A stretch of DNA of 64,000 bases, from the NCBI RefSeq assembly GCF_007004135.1, contig NZ_VJMG01000028.1, positions 1 to 64,000 on the forward strand, read 5' to 3'. The translations under genes and the position numbers were made by a program. Positions 53,713-62,815 of the stretch are shown in pieces (position 1 is the first letter of the stretch; every line of letters begins with the position of its first letter). The DNA is from Affinirhizobium straminoryzae (GTDB lineage: Bacteria; Pseudomonadota; Alphaproteobacteria; Rhizobiales; Rhizobiaceae). The notes below the pieces were generated by a model. It searched no databases and was not told where the DNA came from. It saw only the letters and a program-made list of their open reading frames with translations.

Positions 53713-54912
53713 ATGCACCGTTATCCGAACCGAGATGCCGGCCGCTGGCCGATGCTCGGCTGGCTTTGTCTTGCCGTGGTCCTCTCGCTGTCACCCTGGT
53801 TTTCCGCGACCGCCGTGGCGCCCGAGCTGATCCGCGATCTGGCGCTCGGCAGCGCGGCCGGCGCCTGGCTGACCAATGGCGTGCAGCTTGGCTTCGTCAC
53901 CGGCGCGCTCGCCGCCAGCCTGTTCAACCTGCCGGATATCGTGCGGATGAACCGGCTGACCGCCCTCTCCGCCGGCGTGGCAGGACTTGCGAATGCCGCG
54001 CTGCTGCTGGAGCCCGGTTTTGCCGGGGCCGTCGCCTGCCGCGTGTTCACCGGCTTCGCGCTGGCGGGCGTCTATCCGCCGGCGATGAAGCTTGCCGCCA
54101 CCTGGTTCGAGCGGGGTCGAGGGCTTGCGCTCGGCTTCGTCATCGGGGCGCTCACCGCAGGATCCTCCCTGCCGCATCTGTTTCGCGGGCTGACGAGCGG
54201 GCTCGACTGGCGGGTGGTGGTCAGCCTTGCCTCTCTTTCGGCCCTGGCTGGCGCGGCGCTTTTCCTGATGGTGGTGCGGGAAGGGCCTTTTCCGTTTTCG
54301 CGCGCCGTTTTCGATCCGCGCCAGATCGGCGCCGTGCTGCGAAACCGCAGCCTGATGCTGGTCAATATCGGCTATCTCGGCCACATGTGGGAGCTTTACG
54401 CGCTCTGGGCCTGGCTGCTCGCCTATCTGACGGCATCGCCGGTGGCCTTCGGCGGGGCCGCCGCCGGCTCGCTTGCCACCTTCGCGGCGCTGATGGCCGG
54501 TGTCCTCGGCTGCATCGCGGGCGGGCTTCTCTCGGACAGGTTCGGCCGGGCGCTGACCACGGCCGGCATGATGATCGTATCGGGCACCTCAGCCCTGCTG
54601 GTCGGTTTCGTCTTCTATGGCCCGCTGGTGCTTCTGATGGCGGTCGTGCTCGTGTGGGGGGCGAGCGTGATCGGGGATTCCGCGCAGTTCTCCGCCGCAG
54701 CGACCGAACTCTCGGAGCGCCATCTGGTCGGTACGGCACTGTCGCTGCAGATGGGTCTCGGCTTTGCGCTGACCACCGTCAGCATCTGGCTGATGCCGCA
54801 ACTGGCCGGGCTGATGGGCAGCTGGCGCTGGTGCTTTCTTTTCCTCGCGCCCGGCCCCTTTCTCGGGGCCGCGGCCATGCTTCACCTGCGGCGCAGCGGG
54901 CAGCTGGCCTGA
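53713..54912 (+). CDS. MFS transporter
   Basis: 399 residues with about twelve helices. The usual loop 2-3 MFS motif is not clear, but GGLLSDRFGRALTTAGMMIV between helices 8 and 9 and YPPAMKLAATWFERGRGLAL after helix 4 are typical of nitrate/cyanate-type carriers. ATG one base after the monooxygenase stop, so both are co-translated and the carrier probably moves the enzyme's substrate or product. The frame start at 53572 lies inside the monooxygenase gene. Confidence 0.85.
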   Translation: MHRYPNRDAGRWPMLGWLCLAVVLSLSPWFSATAVAPELIRDLALGSAAGAWLTNGVQLGFVTGALAASLFNLPDIVRMNRLTALSAGVAGLANAALLLEPGFAGAVACRVFTGFALAGVYPPAMKLAATWFERGRGLALGFVIGALTAGSSLPHLFRGLTSGLDWRVVVSLASLSALAGAALFLMVVREGPFPFSRAVFDPRQIGAVLRNRSLMLVNIGYLGHMWELYALWAWLLAYLTASPVAFGGAAAGSLATFAALMAGVLGCIAGGLLSDRFGRALTTAGMMIVSGTSALLVGFVFYGPLVLLMAVVLVWGASVIGDSAQFSAAATELSERHLVGTALSLQMGLGFALTTVSIWLMPQLAGLMGSWRWCFLFLAPGPFLGAAAMLHLRRSGQLA

Positions 54913-54936
54913 GGCGCTCTTCCCCGGTCGCTTGCC

Positions 54937-55749
54937 TTAAACGCCCTTGGTCGGGATGCGGTTTTCCAGCAGACGGAAGGCATAGACGAGAATGCCGGTG
55001 AGGCAGAGATAGATCAGCGCCAGCAGCAGCAGCGGCTCATAGGTCAGGTAGGTTTCCTGCCGCACGCGGGAAATGATCGCATAGACATCCACCACCGTGA
55101 CGGTCGCCACCAGCGGCGTCGATTTCAGTTGCAGCACCGTTTCGCCGGTCAGCGTCGGCAGCGCCCGATGGATGGCGCGCGGCAGCCAGATGCGGCGAAA
55201 CAGCGTGAAGCGGCCCATGCCGAAGGCGCGCGCCGCCTCCAGTTCGCCGCGCGGCACGCCGGCAAAGGCACCGCGCATCACCTCGCCCTCATAGGCGGCA
55301 AACGAAATCATCAGCGCCGTAAAGCCATAGGGCCAGGCCTGCCGCAGATAGGGCCAGAGGAAGGAGGAGCGGATTTCCGGGAATTGCGCGAACAGCGAGC
55401 CGACGCCGTAATAAAGCAGCCAGAGCTGCAGGAGAAGCGGCGTGCCGCGGATCAGCGTGCAGAAGCCGCGCGCCAGAAGCGCCAGCGGCTTCGGCCCCGT
55501 GACCTGCACGAGCCCGAGCGGCACCGCGAGCAGGAAGCCGACGATCGCGGTGGAAAACAGCATCAGCAGCGTCTGGCCGATGCCGTAGATCAGCCGGTCC
55601 TGGTAGCGCGGCAGCCAGTCCCAGCGCATGAACCAGGCAACGCAGAAGATCAGCCCGGCAAACACCAGCATCAGGAAGATGCGGTGCGGCTCGAACAGGC
55701 TGCGGCCCTTCGGGGCCACATAGGCGGAGGGGATCTGGACCTCGCTCAT
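54937..55749 (-). CDS. Polar amino-acid ABC transporter permease (HisM type)
   Basis: 270 residues. Cytoplasmic head, membrane helices, and the contact loop GELEAARAFGMGRFTLFRRI followed by WLPRAIHRALPTLTGETVLQ, as in His/Glu/Arg transporter permeases. Start overlaps the end of the second permease by four bases (ATGA). Last gene in the minus-strand operon ATPase, binding protein, permease, permease. Confidence 0.9.
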   Translation of the reverse strand: MSEVQIPSAYVAPKGRSLFEPHRIFLMLVFAGLIFCVAWFMRWDWLPRYQDRLIYGIGQTLLMLFSTAIVGFLLAVPLGLVQVTGPKPLALLARGFCTLIRGTPLLLQLWLLYYGVGSLFAQFPEIRSSFLWPYLRQAWPYGFTALMISFAAYEGEVMRGAFAGVPRGELEAARAFGMGRFTLFRRIWLPRAIHRALPTLTGETVLQLKSTPLVATVTVVDVYAIISRVRQETYLTYEPLLLLALIYLCLTGILVYAFRLLENRIPTKGV

Positions 55750-56468
55750 GCCGCACCTCCCGGCCGGGTCATGCCGCGCAGGGCCCGCTTCTCGATTGCG
55801 CGAATGACAAGGTTCGAGACGAGCGTGATGCCAAGATAGAGCACGCCGGCGGCGAGGAAAAAGGTCATGTAGGCCTTGGTGGTGCCGGCGGCCTGCCGGG
55901 TCACCAGCGTCAGTTCGGCAAAGCCGACGACGGCAAGCAGCGCCGTATCCTTGGTGGCGATCAGCCAGAGATTGGAAAGGCCGGGCAGCGCAAAGGGCAG
56001 CATGGCCGGCAGCGTGACGCGGCGCAGCGCCAGAAGCGGCGACATGCCGTAGGCGCGGGCCGCCTCGATCTGCCCCGGCGGGATCGACAGGATCGCACCG
56101 CGCAGCACCTCGGTGGAGTAGGCGCCCTGCACCACGCCGATGACGAAGATGCCGGCAGCCAGTCCGCTGATATCGACGGAGGGCAACCCGGCCAGCGCCA
56201 TCAGCTGGTTCACCGCATCGGTGCCCGCGTAATAGAGAATGAGGATCAGCACCAGTTCCGGCACGCCGCGAACCACGGTGGTATAGACTTCCAGCAGATC
56301 ACGCAGGATGGGCCCGCCCCACAGCTTGCCGGCAGCCCCCCCGGTGCCGATCAGAAGCCCCAGTAGATAGCCACCGAAGGCCACCTGCAGCGAGGCCACG
56401 AGGCCGCCCAGGAGAACGCCGCCCCAGCCGGGCGAAGTGAGGGAAAGAAGGTGAAGTGTGGCGTCCAT
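55746..56468 (-). CDS. Polar amino-acid ABC transporter permease (HisQ type)
   Basis: 240 residues with membrane helices and the loop GQIEAARAYGMSPLLALRRV then TLPAMLPFALPGLSNLWLIA. TVVRGVPELVLILILYYAG is typical of the first conserved block. Forms a heterodimer channel with the neighbouring permease. Confidence 0.9.
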   Translation of the reverse strand: MDATLHLLSLTSPGWGGVLLGGLVASLQVAFGGYLLGLLIGTGGAAGKLWGGPILRDLLEVYTTVVRGVPELVLILILYYAGTDAVNQLMALAGLPSVDISGLAAGIFVIGVVQGAYSTEVLRGAILSIPPGQIEAARAYGMSPLLALRRVTLPAMLPFALPGLSNLWLIATKDTALLAVVGFAELTLVTRQAAGTTKAYMTFFLAAGVLYLGITLVSNLVIRAIEKRALRGMTRPGGAA

Positions 56469-56554
56469 CGACCAACGCTTTCAAGGCCGCACAGGACCGC
56501 CGGCCGGCCGCCGCAAGGACAGGCGACCGGCAGTCCCGCAATGTCAGGCGGGGC

Positions 56555-57337
56555 TTACTTGCCGTAGATGTCGAAGGTGAAATAGCTCTTCGAGATCTTG
56601 TCGTAGGTGCCGTTGGTGCGGATGGCCTTGATGGCGGCGTTGAACTTGTCCTTCAGTGCCGTGTCTTCCTTGCGAAGCCCGATGCCGACGCCAGCGCCGA
56701 GGATTTCCGGATCGTCCTTCACATTGCCCTTCACTTCGCAGCAGGCCTTGCCCTGGTCGCTGTCGAGGAAGGCCTGCAGCGTGATCAGGTCGGCCTGAAC
56801 GGCGTCAAGGCGGCCGGAGGCCAGATCCTGGTTGGCTTCATCCTGGGTCTGGTATTCCTTGATTTCGGACACGACCGGGCCGAAATACTTCTTTGCGTAG
56901 TCGGCATGGATGGTGGACACCTGCACGCCGAGCACCTTGCCCTTGAGGCCTTCGGGCGTGGCGTCGAACTTCACGCCCTTCGGGCCGATGACGGCGGTCG
57001 GCGTGTTGTAATACTTGTCGGAGAAGGCAATCGTCTTGGAACGCTCCGGCGTGATCGACATGGAGCCCATGATGGCATCGATCTTCTTGGAGGTCAGCGC
57101 GGGAATGATGCCATCCCAGGCAACCGGGGTCAGAACGCACTTCACCTTGGCTTCGGCGCAGACGGCATTCATGAAATCGACTTCCCAGCCCACCCACTTG
57201 CCGCTGGCATCCGGCGAGGAGAAGGGCGGATAGGGTTCGGCAGCCACACCGACCTTGAGTTCCTGGGCAGCGGCGGCGCCGGCGGCGGCAACGCCCATCA
57301 GCAGCGCGACCGCTGCGGATTTGAGGAGGTTCTTCAT
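56555..57337 (-). CDS. Polar amino-acid ABC transporter substrate-binding protein
   Basis: 260 residues. Signal peptide 1-24 (ALLMGVAAAGAAAAQ). Mature protein has the family 3 pattern: KVGVAAEPYPPFSSPDASGK, WVGWEVDFMNAVCAEAKVKC (two Cys seven apart as in HisJ/LAO proteins), DAIMGSMSITPERSKTIAFS and SGRLDAVQADLITL. The family binds basic amino acids or opines. AAAGGGG lies before the ATG. The neighbouring guanidino hydrolase hints at arginine-like substrates. Confidence 0.92.
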   Translation of the reverse strand: MKNLLKSAAVALLMGVAAAGAAAAQELKVGVAAEPYPPFSSPDASGKWVGWEVDFMNAVCAEAKVKCVLTPVAWDGIIPALTSKKIDAIMGSMSITPERSKTIAFSDKYYNTPTAVIGPKGVKFDATPEGLKGKVLGVQVSTIHADYAKKYFGPVVSEIKEYQTQDEANQDLASGRLDAVQADLITLQAFLDSDQGKACCEVKGNVKDDPEILGAGVGIGLRKEDTALKDKFNAAIKAIRTNGTYDKISKSYFTFDIYGK

Positions 57338-57384
57338 GGTTTTCCCCTTTCGGATATCTCGTGGTTTTCGATTGTCTTTTGATT

Positions 57385-58158
57385 TCAGTGGATGGAACTG
57401 ATGAACTTCTTCAGCCGCTCCGATTGCGGATTCTCGAAGATGGCCTCTGGCGGGCCCTGCTCCTCGATCACCCCGCCATGCAGATAAACGACATGGCTCG
57501 CCACCTGACGGGCGAATTTCATTTCATGCGTCACCAGGATCATCGTGCGCTTTTCGCGCGCGAGATCGCCAATGACCGAAAGCACTTCGCCGACGAGTTC
57601 CGGATCGAGCGCGGAGGTCGGTTCGTCGAACAGCATCACCAGCGGCTGAATGGCCAGCGCGCGGGCGATCGCGGCGCGCTGCTGCTGGCCACCGGACAGG
57701 AAGGACGGATAGGCATCGCGTTTCTCGTAGAGGCCGACGCGCCGCAGCAGGGCTTCGGCCACTTCGATCGCCTTGTCGCGCGGCTGGCCCAGCACATGCA
57801 CCGGCACTTCGATGACATTCTGCAGCACCGTCATGTGCTGCCAGAGGTTGAAGCTCTGGAACACCATGCCAAGCTTCGTGCGGATGCGCTGGATCTGCTT
57901 GCGGTTGGACGGCATCAGACCGCCGTGACCATCGGACTTCATCTCGATGCTCTCGCCGTGGATGGTCACCTGCCCTGCGGTCGGCAGTTCCAGCATGTTG
58001 ATGCATCTGAGGAAGGTGGACTTGCCCGATCCGCTGCCGCCGATGAGCGCGATGACATCGCCCTGCTTTGCCGTCAGCGATACACCCTTCAGGACCTCCA
58101 GCGGACCAAAACGCTTGTAGAGATCGCGAACTTCAATGGCTTGCGCCGTTTCCGCCAT
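57385..58158 (-). CDS. Polar amino-acid ABC transporter ATP-binding protein
   Basis: 257 residues, HisP/GlnQ type. Walker A GGSGSGKS, FQSFNLWQHMTVLQNV, signature SGGQQQRAAIARALA, Walker B VMLFDEPTSALDPEL, switch His in MILVTHEMKFARQVASHVVY. First gene of the four-gene operon, 47 bases before the binding-protein gene, and divergent from the guanidino hydrolase. Confidence 0.94.
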   Translation of the reverse strand: MAETAQAIEVRDLYKRFGPLEVLKGVSLTAKQGDVIALIGGSGSGKSTFLRCINMLELPTAGQVTIHGESIEMKSDGHGGLMPSNRKQIQRIRTKLGMVFQSFNLWQHMTVLQNVIEVPVHVLGQPRDKAIEVAEALLRRVGLYEKRDAYPSFLSGGQQQRAAIARALAIQPLVMLFDEPTSALDPELVGEVLSVIGDLAREKRTMILVTHEMKFARQVASHVVYLHGGVIEEQGPPEAIFENPQSERLKKFISSIH

Positions 58159-58273
58159 GTTACCTTCACTGCCGGACCAACGCCCTGGTCCGATCTGCTA
58201 AACCGACTGTTCCCCCAGCATTTGTTGTTATCATACGGTGCTGGCGCCGCAAGCTTGTGATGAAGTTTTGCAC

Positions 58274-58301
58274 TTGTCCAAAAATTACTCAAGCGTATAA
58301 T
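58274..58301 (+). promoter_or_regulatory. Sigma-70-type promoter of the guanidino hydrolase operon
   Basis: TTGTCC, 16 bases, then a perfect TATAAT at 58296-58301, 46 bases before the ATG. An inverted repeat GTGATGA (58257-58263)/TCATCAC (58309-58315) brackets it and may be an operator for the TetR protein of the operon. Confidence 0.65.
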
Positions 58302-58347
58302 AAGCACCTCATCACATTTTTCGCTCTCTTTCCCCCCGAGGTTTCTC

Positions 58348-59226
58348 ATGCATGCATACGGCTCACAGGCCATGTCGACTTCCCTTCTTCGCGTTCTCAT
58401 GCGTCGTCCGGGAGCAAGTCTGAAGGCCGCGAAGGCGGCCGAATGGCACTATGGCCCAACCTTCGATGCCGAACGGGCGATTGCCCAGCATGCGCATTTT
58501 GCCGATCTGGTGGCGCAGTCGGGCGCGGAAATCCTGTGGCTGGAAGATGAAGGCGATGGCATGGCCGATGCCATGTTCACCCACGACCCCTCGTTGATGA
58601 CCGACCAGGGGGCAGTCATCCTGCGCATGGGCAAGCGGCTACGTCTGGGCGAGCCGGACCTGCACGCCAAGGTCTATGAGGACGCCGGCATTCCGATCCT
58701 CGGCCGCATCACGGCTCCCGGCAGTGTCGAAGGCGGCGACTGCGTGTGGGTGGACGACAAGACGCTGGCCGTCGGTCGCGGCGTGCGCACCAACCAGGCC
58801 GGCATCGAGCAGCTGTCCGCCATCCTCGCACCGCTCGGCGTCACCGTTCTCGGCTATGATCTGCCGCTGTGGCTGGGCGAAGAAGCCTGCCTGCACCTGA
58901 TGTCCGTCATCAGCCCGCTGACCGAAACCATGGCGCTGGTCCACGCGCCGCTGATGCCCGCCGCCTTCTATCTGCTGCTGAAGGAGCGCGGTTACACGCT
59001 GATCCACGCGCCGGAAGCCGATTTCGCCGCCAGCAACGGCCTGAACCTCAACGTGCTGCCGACCGCGCCGGGCAAGGTGCTGATGGTTGATGGTTTCCCG
59101 GCAACCAAGGCGGCCATGGAAGCGCATGGCTGCACGGTGACGACCTTCGAGGCGGATGCGCTGTGCATTGCCTGCGAGGGTGGCCCGACCTGCCTCACCC
59201 GCCCCGTCCTCAGGCGGGCTCTGTGA
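58348..59226 (+). CDS. Guanidino-group hydrolase (DDAH / arginine-deiminase superfamily)
   Basis: 292 residues. Superfamily marks are present: AMFTHDPSL (Asp80), SVEGGDCVWVDD (EGGD at 128-131), ACLHLMSVISPL (His183) and the nucleophile Cys282 in GGPTCLTRPVLRR. These enzymes remove ammonia or dimethylamine from arginine-like compounds to give citrulline or transfer amidino groups. GAGG six bases before ATG 58348 beats the internal ATG 58372. Two overlapping or adjacent genes follow. Close relatives vary in substrate, so arginine is not certain. Confidence 0.82.
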   Translation: MHAYGSQAMSTSLLRVLMRRPGASLKAAKAAEWHYGPTFDAERAIAQHAHFADLVAQSGAEILWLEDEGDGMADAMFTHDPSLMTDQGAVILRMGKRLRLGEPDLHAKVYEDAGIPILGRITAPGSVEGGDCVWVDDKTLAVGRGVRTNQAGIEQLSAILAPLGVTVLGYDLPLWLGEEACLHLMSVISPLTETMALVHAPLMPAAFYLLLKERGYTLIHAPEADFAASNGLNLNVLPTAPGKVLMVDGFPATKAAMEAHGCTVTTFEADALCIACEGGPTCLTRPVLRRAL

Positions 59227-59867
59227 GCCGGCGCACCTTTCACAGGGCGAGCGAAGCCGAGCGCCGCGAGGATCTGATCGCCGCGACGCTCGACTGCATT
59301 GCCGAATTCGGCATTCAGGGCGCCACCGTGCGCCAGATCGCCACGCGGGCCGGCGTGACCGGCGGCCTCATCCGTCATTACTTTGCGAGCAAGGACCTGA
59401 TGATGCAGGCCGCCTATCGCGAGGTGATGCGGATGATGAGCGAACCTGCCCATGCCGCAGCCGCGAGCCACGGCACGGCGCGGGAAAAACTGGTGCGCTT
59501 CATTGCCGGCAACCTGACACCGCCGGTCACCGATCCGCGCATGCTCTCGCTGTGGGCCGCCTTCATCGGCCATATCCGGGTGGAACCGGAATTTGCCGCC
59601 ATCCACCGGGAAAACTACATCGGCTTCCTCGCCGTGCTGGAAGGGCTGCTGACTGCCTTCTTCGCCGAGCAGGGCAGGCCGATCGACACGGACACCTGCC
59701 GGCGCCACGCAATCGCCCTCAACGGCCTGATCGACGGGCTGTGGCTGGAGGGCACACTGGTGGCCGACATGTTTGCCGAGAACCAGCTTGCCGACACGGC
59801 CCTCACCTCTGTAGAGCGGCTGCTCGGCCTTCGCGCCGGCGAACTTTCCGCCGCCAACCGTACCTGA
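59223..59867 (+). CDS. TetR-family regulator (BetI-like)
   Basis: 214 residues. Helix-turn-helix ATLDCIAEFGIQGATVRQIA, TRAGVTGGLIRHYFASKDLM at 20-60, then a BetI-type ligand domain (PRMLSLWAAFIGHIRVEPEF, AIALNGLIDGLWLEGTLV). GTG at 59223 overlaps the hydrolase stop as GTGA, so the two are translated together. Likely represses its own operon and perhaps the divergent transporter. Confidence 0.88.
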   Translation: MSRRTFHRASEAERREDLIAATLDCIAEFGIQGATVRQIATRAGVTGGLIRHYFASKDLMMQAAYREVMRMMSEPAHAAAASHGTAREKLVRFIAGNLTPPVTDPRMLSLWAAFIGHIRVEPEFAAIHRENYIGFLAVLEGLLTAFFAEQGRPIDTDTCRRHAIALNGLIDGLWLEGTLVADMFAENQLADTALTSVERLLGLRAGELSAANRT

Positions 59868-59882
59868 ACGGGAGATCTTCCA

Positions 59883-61097
59883 GTGCGTTACGCTTCCATC
59901 ACCGACCGCCTTGCCGATCTCGGCTCCGGCCGCTGGGCCCTGCATCTGGCTGCCCGCCGCATGATCGCCGCCGGCGAGCCGATCATCGAACTGACCATCG
60001 GCGAGCCGGACCTGCCACCCGACCCTGCCCTTTTGGAGGAATGCAGTCGCGCCATGTATGCCGGCCGCACCCGCTATTCCAATGGCCGCGGCGAACCGGC
60101 GGTGTTGAAGGCGCTGGTCGCGAAATATGCAAAGCGCCGGCCGGGCGTCACGGAGAAGAATTTCCTCTGCTTCCCCGGCACCCAGACGGCACTCTATGCG
60201 GTGATGACCGGGCTGGTGGAGGCCGGCGACGGCGTGCTGGTCGGCGATCCGCTCTATGCGACCTATGAGGGCGTGATTGCCTCGACGGGCGCGCATCTGA
60301 TCCCCGTACCGCTGCGGCCGGAAAACCGCTTCCACCTGCAGGCCGCGGATCTGGAGCGGGCGATCACGCCGGAAGCGCGCGTGCTGCTGCTGAACACGCC
60401 GCACAATCCGACCGGCGCCGTGCTGACCGAGGCGGAAATCGCTGCCATCGGCAAGATCTGCCGCAAGCACGATCTCTGGATCGTCTGCGACGAAGTCTAC
60501 GAGCAGCTGCTGTTCGGGGACGACTTCGCCTCGCCCTTCGACATGCCGGACCTGGCGGAGCGCACCATCGTCGTCTCGTCCATCTCCAAGTCGCATGCCG
60601 CGCCGGGCTTCCGCAGCGGCTGGGCTGCCGGGCCGGAAGAGTTCTGCAGCCGCCTGCTGCCGGTCTCAGAAACCATGCTGTTCGGTGTACAGCCCTTCAT
60701 CTCCGACATGACGGCGCTTGCCCTCTCCCGGGATTTCCCGACGGCCGGCATCATGCGGGAAAATTATAAGCGCCGCGCCGGCGTGGTGGAAGCGACACTT
60801 GCCGGCAGCAACCTCTTGAAGCCGATGATGCCGGAGGGCGGCATGTTCGTGGTGGTGGATGTGACCGCGACGGGCCTCGACGGCGCCGATTTCGCCCACG
60901 AACTGCTGCACACCGAAAAGGTGGCGGTCATGCCCGGCTCCTCCTTCGGCCATCAGGCGGCGGGCTTCATCCGCATCTCGCTGACGGTGCCGGACGAGGT
61001 GCTGGAAGAAGCGGTGCGCCGCATGGCAACCCTTGCCGGACGCCTGGCCGCCCTGCCAGCCGAACAGAAGTCGGTCGGCGGACGCCTCGGCGCCTGA
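59883..61097 (+). CDS. PLP-dependent class I aminotransferase
   Basis: 404 residues, aspartate aminotransferase fold. Seen: ELTIGEPDLPPDPALLEECS, TRYSNGRGEPAVLKALVAKY, NTPHNPTGAVLTEAEI, the pyridoxal phosphate lysine in VSSISKSHAAPGFRSGWAAG with the phosphate-binding Arg, and PGSSFGHQAAGFIRISLTVP (carboxylate Arg). GTG start 15 bases after tetR. In this operon it may take the amino group from the product of the hydrolase or from a co-substrate; the exact substrate is unknown. Confidence 0.9.
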   Translation: MRYASITDRLADLGSGRWALHLAARRMIAAGEPIIELTIGEPDLPPDPALLEECSRAMYAGRTRYSNGRGEPAVLKALVAKYAKRRPGVTEKNFLCFPGTQTALYAVMTGLVEAGDGVLVGDPLYATYEGVIASTGAHLIPVPLRPENRFHLQAADLERAITPEARVLLLNTPHNPTGAVLTEAEIAAIGKICRKHDLWIVCDEVYEQLLFGDDFASPFDMPDLAERTIVVSSISKSHAAPGFRSGWAAGPEEFCSRLLPVSETMLFGVQPFISDMTALALSRDFPTAGIMRENYKRRAGVVEATLAGSNLLKPMMPEGGMFVVVDVTATGLDGADFAHELLHTEKVAVMPGSSFGHQAAGFIRISLTVPDEVLEEAVRRMATLAGRLAALPAEQKSVGGRLGA

Positions 61098-61121
61098 TCA
61101 TCGGCATGTCATCCGACCCGA

Positions 61122-61150
61122 CCTTCCCGCCTTCCGGGCGGGAAGGTTTT
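61122..61150 (+). terminator. Intrinsic terminator after the aminotransferase gene
   Basis: Perfect ten-base stem CCTTCCCGCC/GGCGGGAAGG, five-base loop, then TTTT. Confidence 0.88.
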
Positions 61151-61165
61151 CTGCATCGAGATGCC

Positions 61166-62650
61166 CTATAACTTGCCGGCACCGGCATGGGCCCGGACAT
61201 AGGCAGGAACCTCGGCGGCCGGAATCGGAGGGGTGCCATAAAGCGTCGGCGTCCAGCCGAGATCAGACGAGATCGGCGTCTTCGGATCGCTGTTCAGCGC
61301 TGCGGCAAAATCGGCCGGCTGGCCATTCACCAGCGAGCCGCGGTCGAAGAAGCGGGTGCCCCCCTGGACGATCGCCGCCTCGCCGATGCCGCCATTGCGG
61401 ATCTCGAAATAATTGTTCTCCGAATAGATCGCCGACTCCTTGCCGATGCCGAAGCCACTGCGGAAGACCGGGAATTCGCCCTTCATCTTCAGAGCCAGAG
61501 CATGCTTTTCCTGAAGACTCGCAGCGCCCTTGATCGGCTGGGCGGCGGTTCCGGAAAAATAGTTGTTGTAGCTGTGCACCTTGCCGAAGCGCACCCGCGG
61601 CAGGCGCTGGCCGGCATTATCGAACCAGTTGGCCCGATAGGTGACGTTCAGCTTCCCCGCATCCGAATTCCGGCTGTCGCTGCCGCCGATCAGCGAGGTC
61701 TTGTCGTGTCCGGAAAAGTGGTTGTGGGTCAGCGTCACGCGGTCGGCGCCGTTGGTAATATCCACCTGCCCGTCATGATGCTGCACCTTCTGCTCGACCA
61801 TGTTGTTGGGGAAGGGAAAGACCGGCGGGAAGAGGTGGTCGGGCCGTTCGCCGTCGGTGAAGGTGCAGTGGTCGATCCACACGCGCGTTCCGCCATTGAT
61901 CGAGATGTTGTCGTATTCGGAGTTCCAGCGGCCGCCCGGGCATTGCTGCGGACCGGTTGCCGCATTTACATAGGCCTCCTGGCATCCCGGATAGCTGGTA
62001 TCGAGCTTCCAGGAATCGCCGGGGTCCCAGGCGGGGAAATAATCGAAGGCATCCTCGAAGGTGATGTTGCGGATGATGACGTTTTCGGTGCCCTCGCCGA
62101 TCACGAGATTGCCCTTGACGATCTTCGCATCGTTTCCGAGCCCGATCAGCGTGGTATTGGATGTGAGCTTGACGACAACCCGCGCCTTCTGGCGCTCAAC
62201 CGATCGCTTGCGCGCCTCCTCCAGCGGCCCCGTCAGGTCCCGTAACGGACGCTTCTTGTCATCGAGCCGCACGTTCCAGACCTGCGGCGCATAGGCGGCC
62301 TTGTAGGCTTCGACGTCATAGGCGGGATCGGCATAGTCCTTTTCGAACAGTTCACGGTTATCATCATCGACCGAGAGATTGATCGTGCCCTTGACCTGAA
62401 TGATCTTCGGACGATCCGGCTTGCCGCCGGGCCGCAGCGCGTCAAGCAATTGCGCGCGATTGGTTACCACAAAGACGTCGGATGGTGCCGACTTTGAACC
62501 GCCATCCGTTCCGGCACCCCACCCATCCTGTGCAGCGATCGCCTGCCGCAGCAGATCGGTCTCAGCCTTGGCAACTGGCCCAGAGAGAGATACCAGCACC
62601 GCCGCGAGCGCGCCGGCAAGAGGATGGCGGAATGGACGGGCAAGGATCAT
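61166..62650 (-). CDS. Secreted pectate lyase, polysaccharide lyase family 1
   Basis: 494 residues. Signal peptide 1-29 (LAAVLVSLSGPVAKAE). The parallel beta-helix core has GTENVIIRNITFEDAFDYFP, a calcium and substrate cleft at GTRVWIDHCTFTDGERPDHL, DITNGADRVTLTHNHFSGHD and the catalytic Arg region NAGQRLPRVRFGKVHSYNNY (RLPRVR), all intact. Cuts polygalacturonate by beta-elimination outside the cytoplasm. Longer than the common 350-400-residue enzymes because of an insert between residues 95 and 160. ATG 62650 with GGAGAG upstream; GTG at 62656 is possible. No pectin-use genes are adjacent. Confidence 0.92.
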   Translation of the reverse strand: MILARPFRHPLAGALAAVLVSLSGPVAKAETDLLRQAIAAQDGWGAGTDGGSKSAPSDVFVVTNRAQLLDALRPGGKPDRPKIIQVKGTINLSVDDDNRELFEKDYADPAYDVEAYKAAYAPQVWNVRLDDKKRPLRDLTGPLEEARKRSVERQKARVVVKLTSNTTLIGLGNDAKIVKGNLVIGEGTENVIIRNITFEDAFDYFPAWDPGDSWKLDTSYPGCQEAYVNAATGPQQCPGGRWNSEYDNISINGGTRVWIDHCTFTDGERPDHLFPPVFPFPNNMVEQKVQHHDGQVDITNGADRVTLTHNHFSGHDKTSLIGGSDSRNSDAGKLNVTYRANWFDNAGQRLPRVRFGKVHSYNNYFSGTAAQPIKGAASLQEKHALALKMKGEFPVFRSGFGIGKESAIYSENNYFEIRNGGIGEAAIVQGGTRFFDRGSLVNGQPADFAAALNSDPKTPISSDLGWTPTLYGTPPIPAAEVPAYVRAHAGAGKL

Positions 62651-62815
62651 GAACACTCTCCGGTCAGCATGCCGTACGTCACGGCTATCGAGAGAGAGTT
62701 ATAGGATGAATCGCGACACAGTCATCATATAAGTTTCAGGACTGATAGAGTTGCCTTGTCCCTCCCCGTTGCCCAGGTGAAAGACCGACACCATCCAGGG
62801 GGCAGCAGATCGCGC

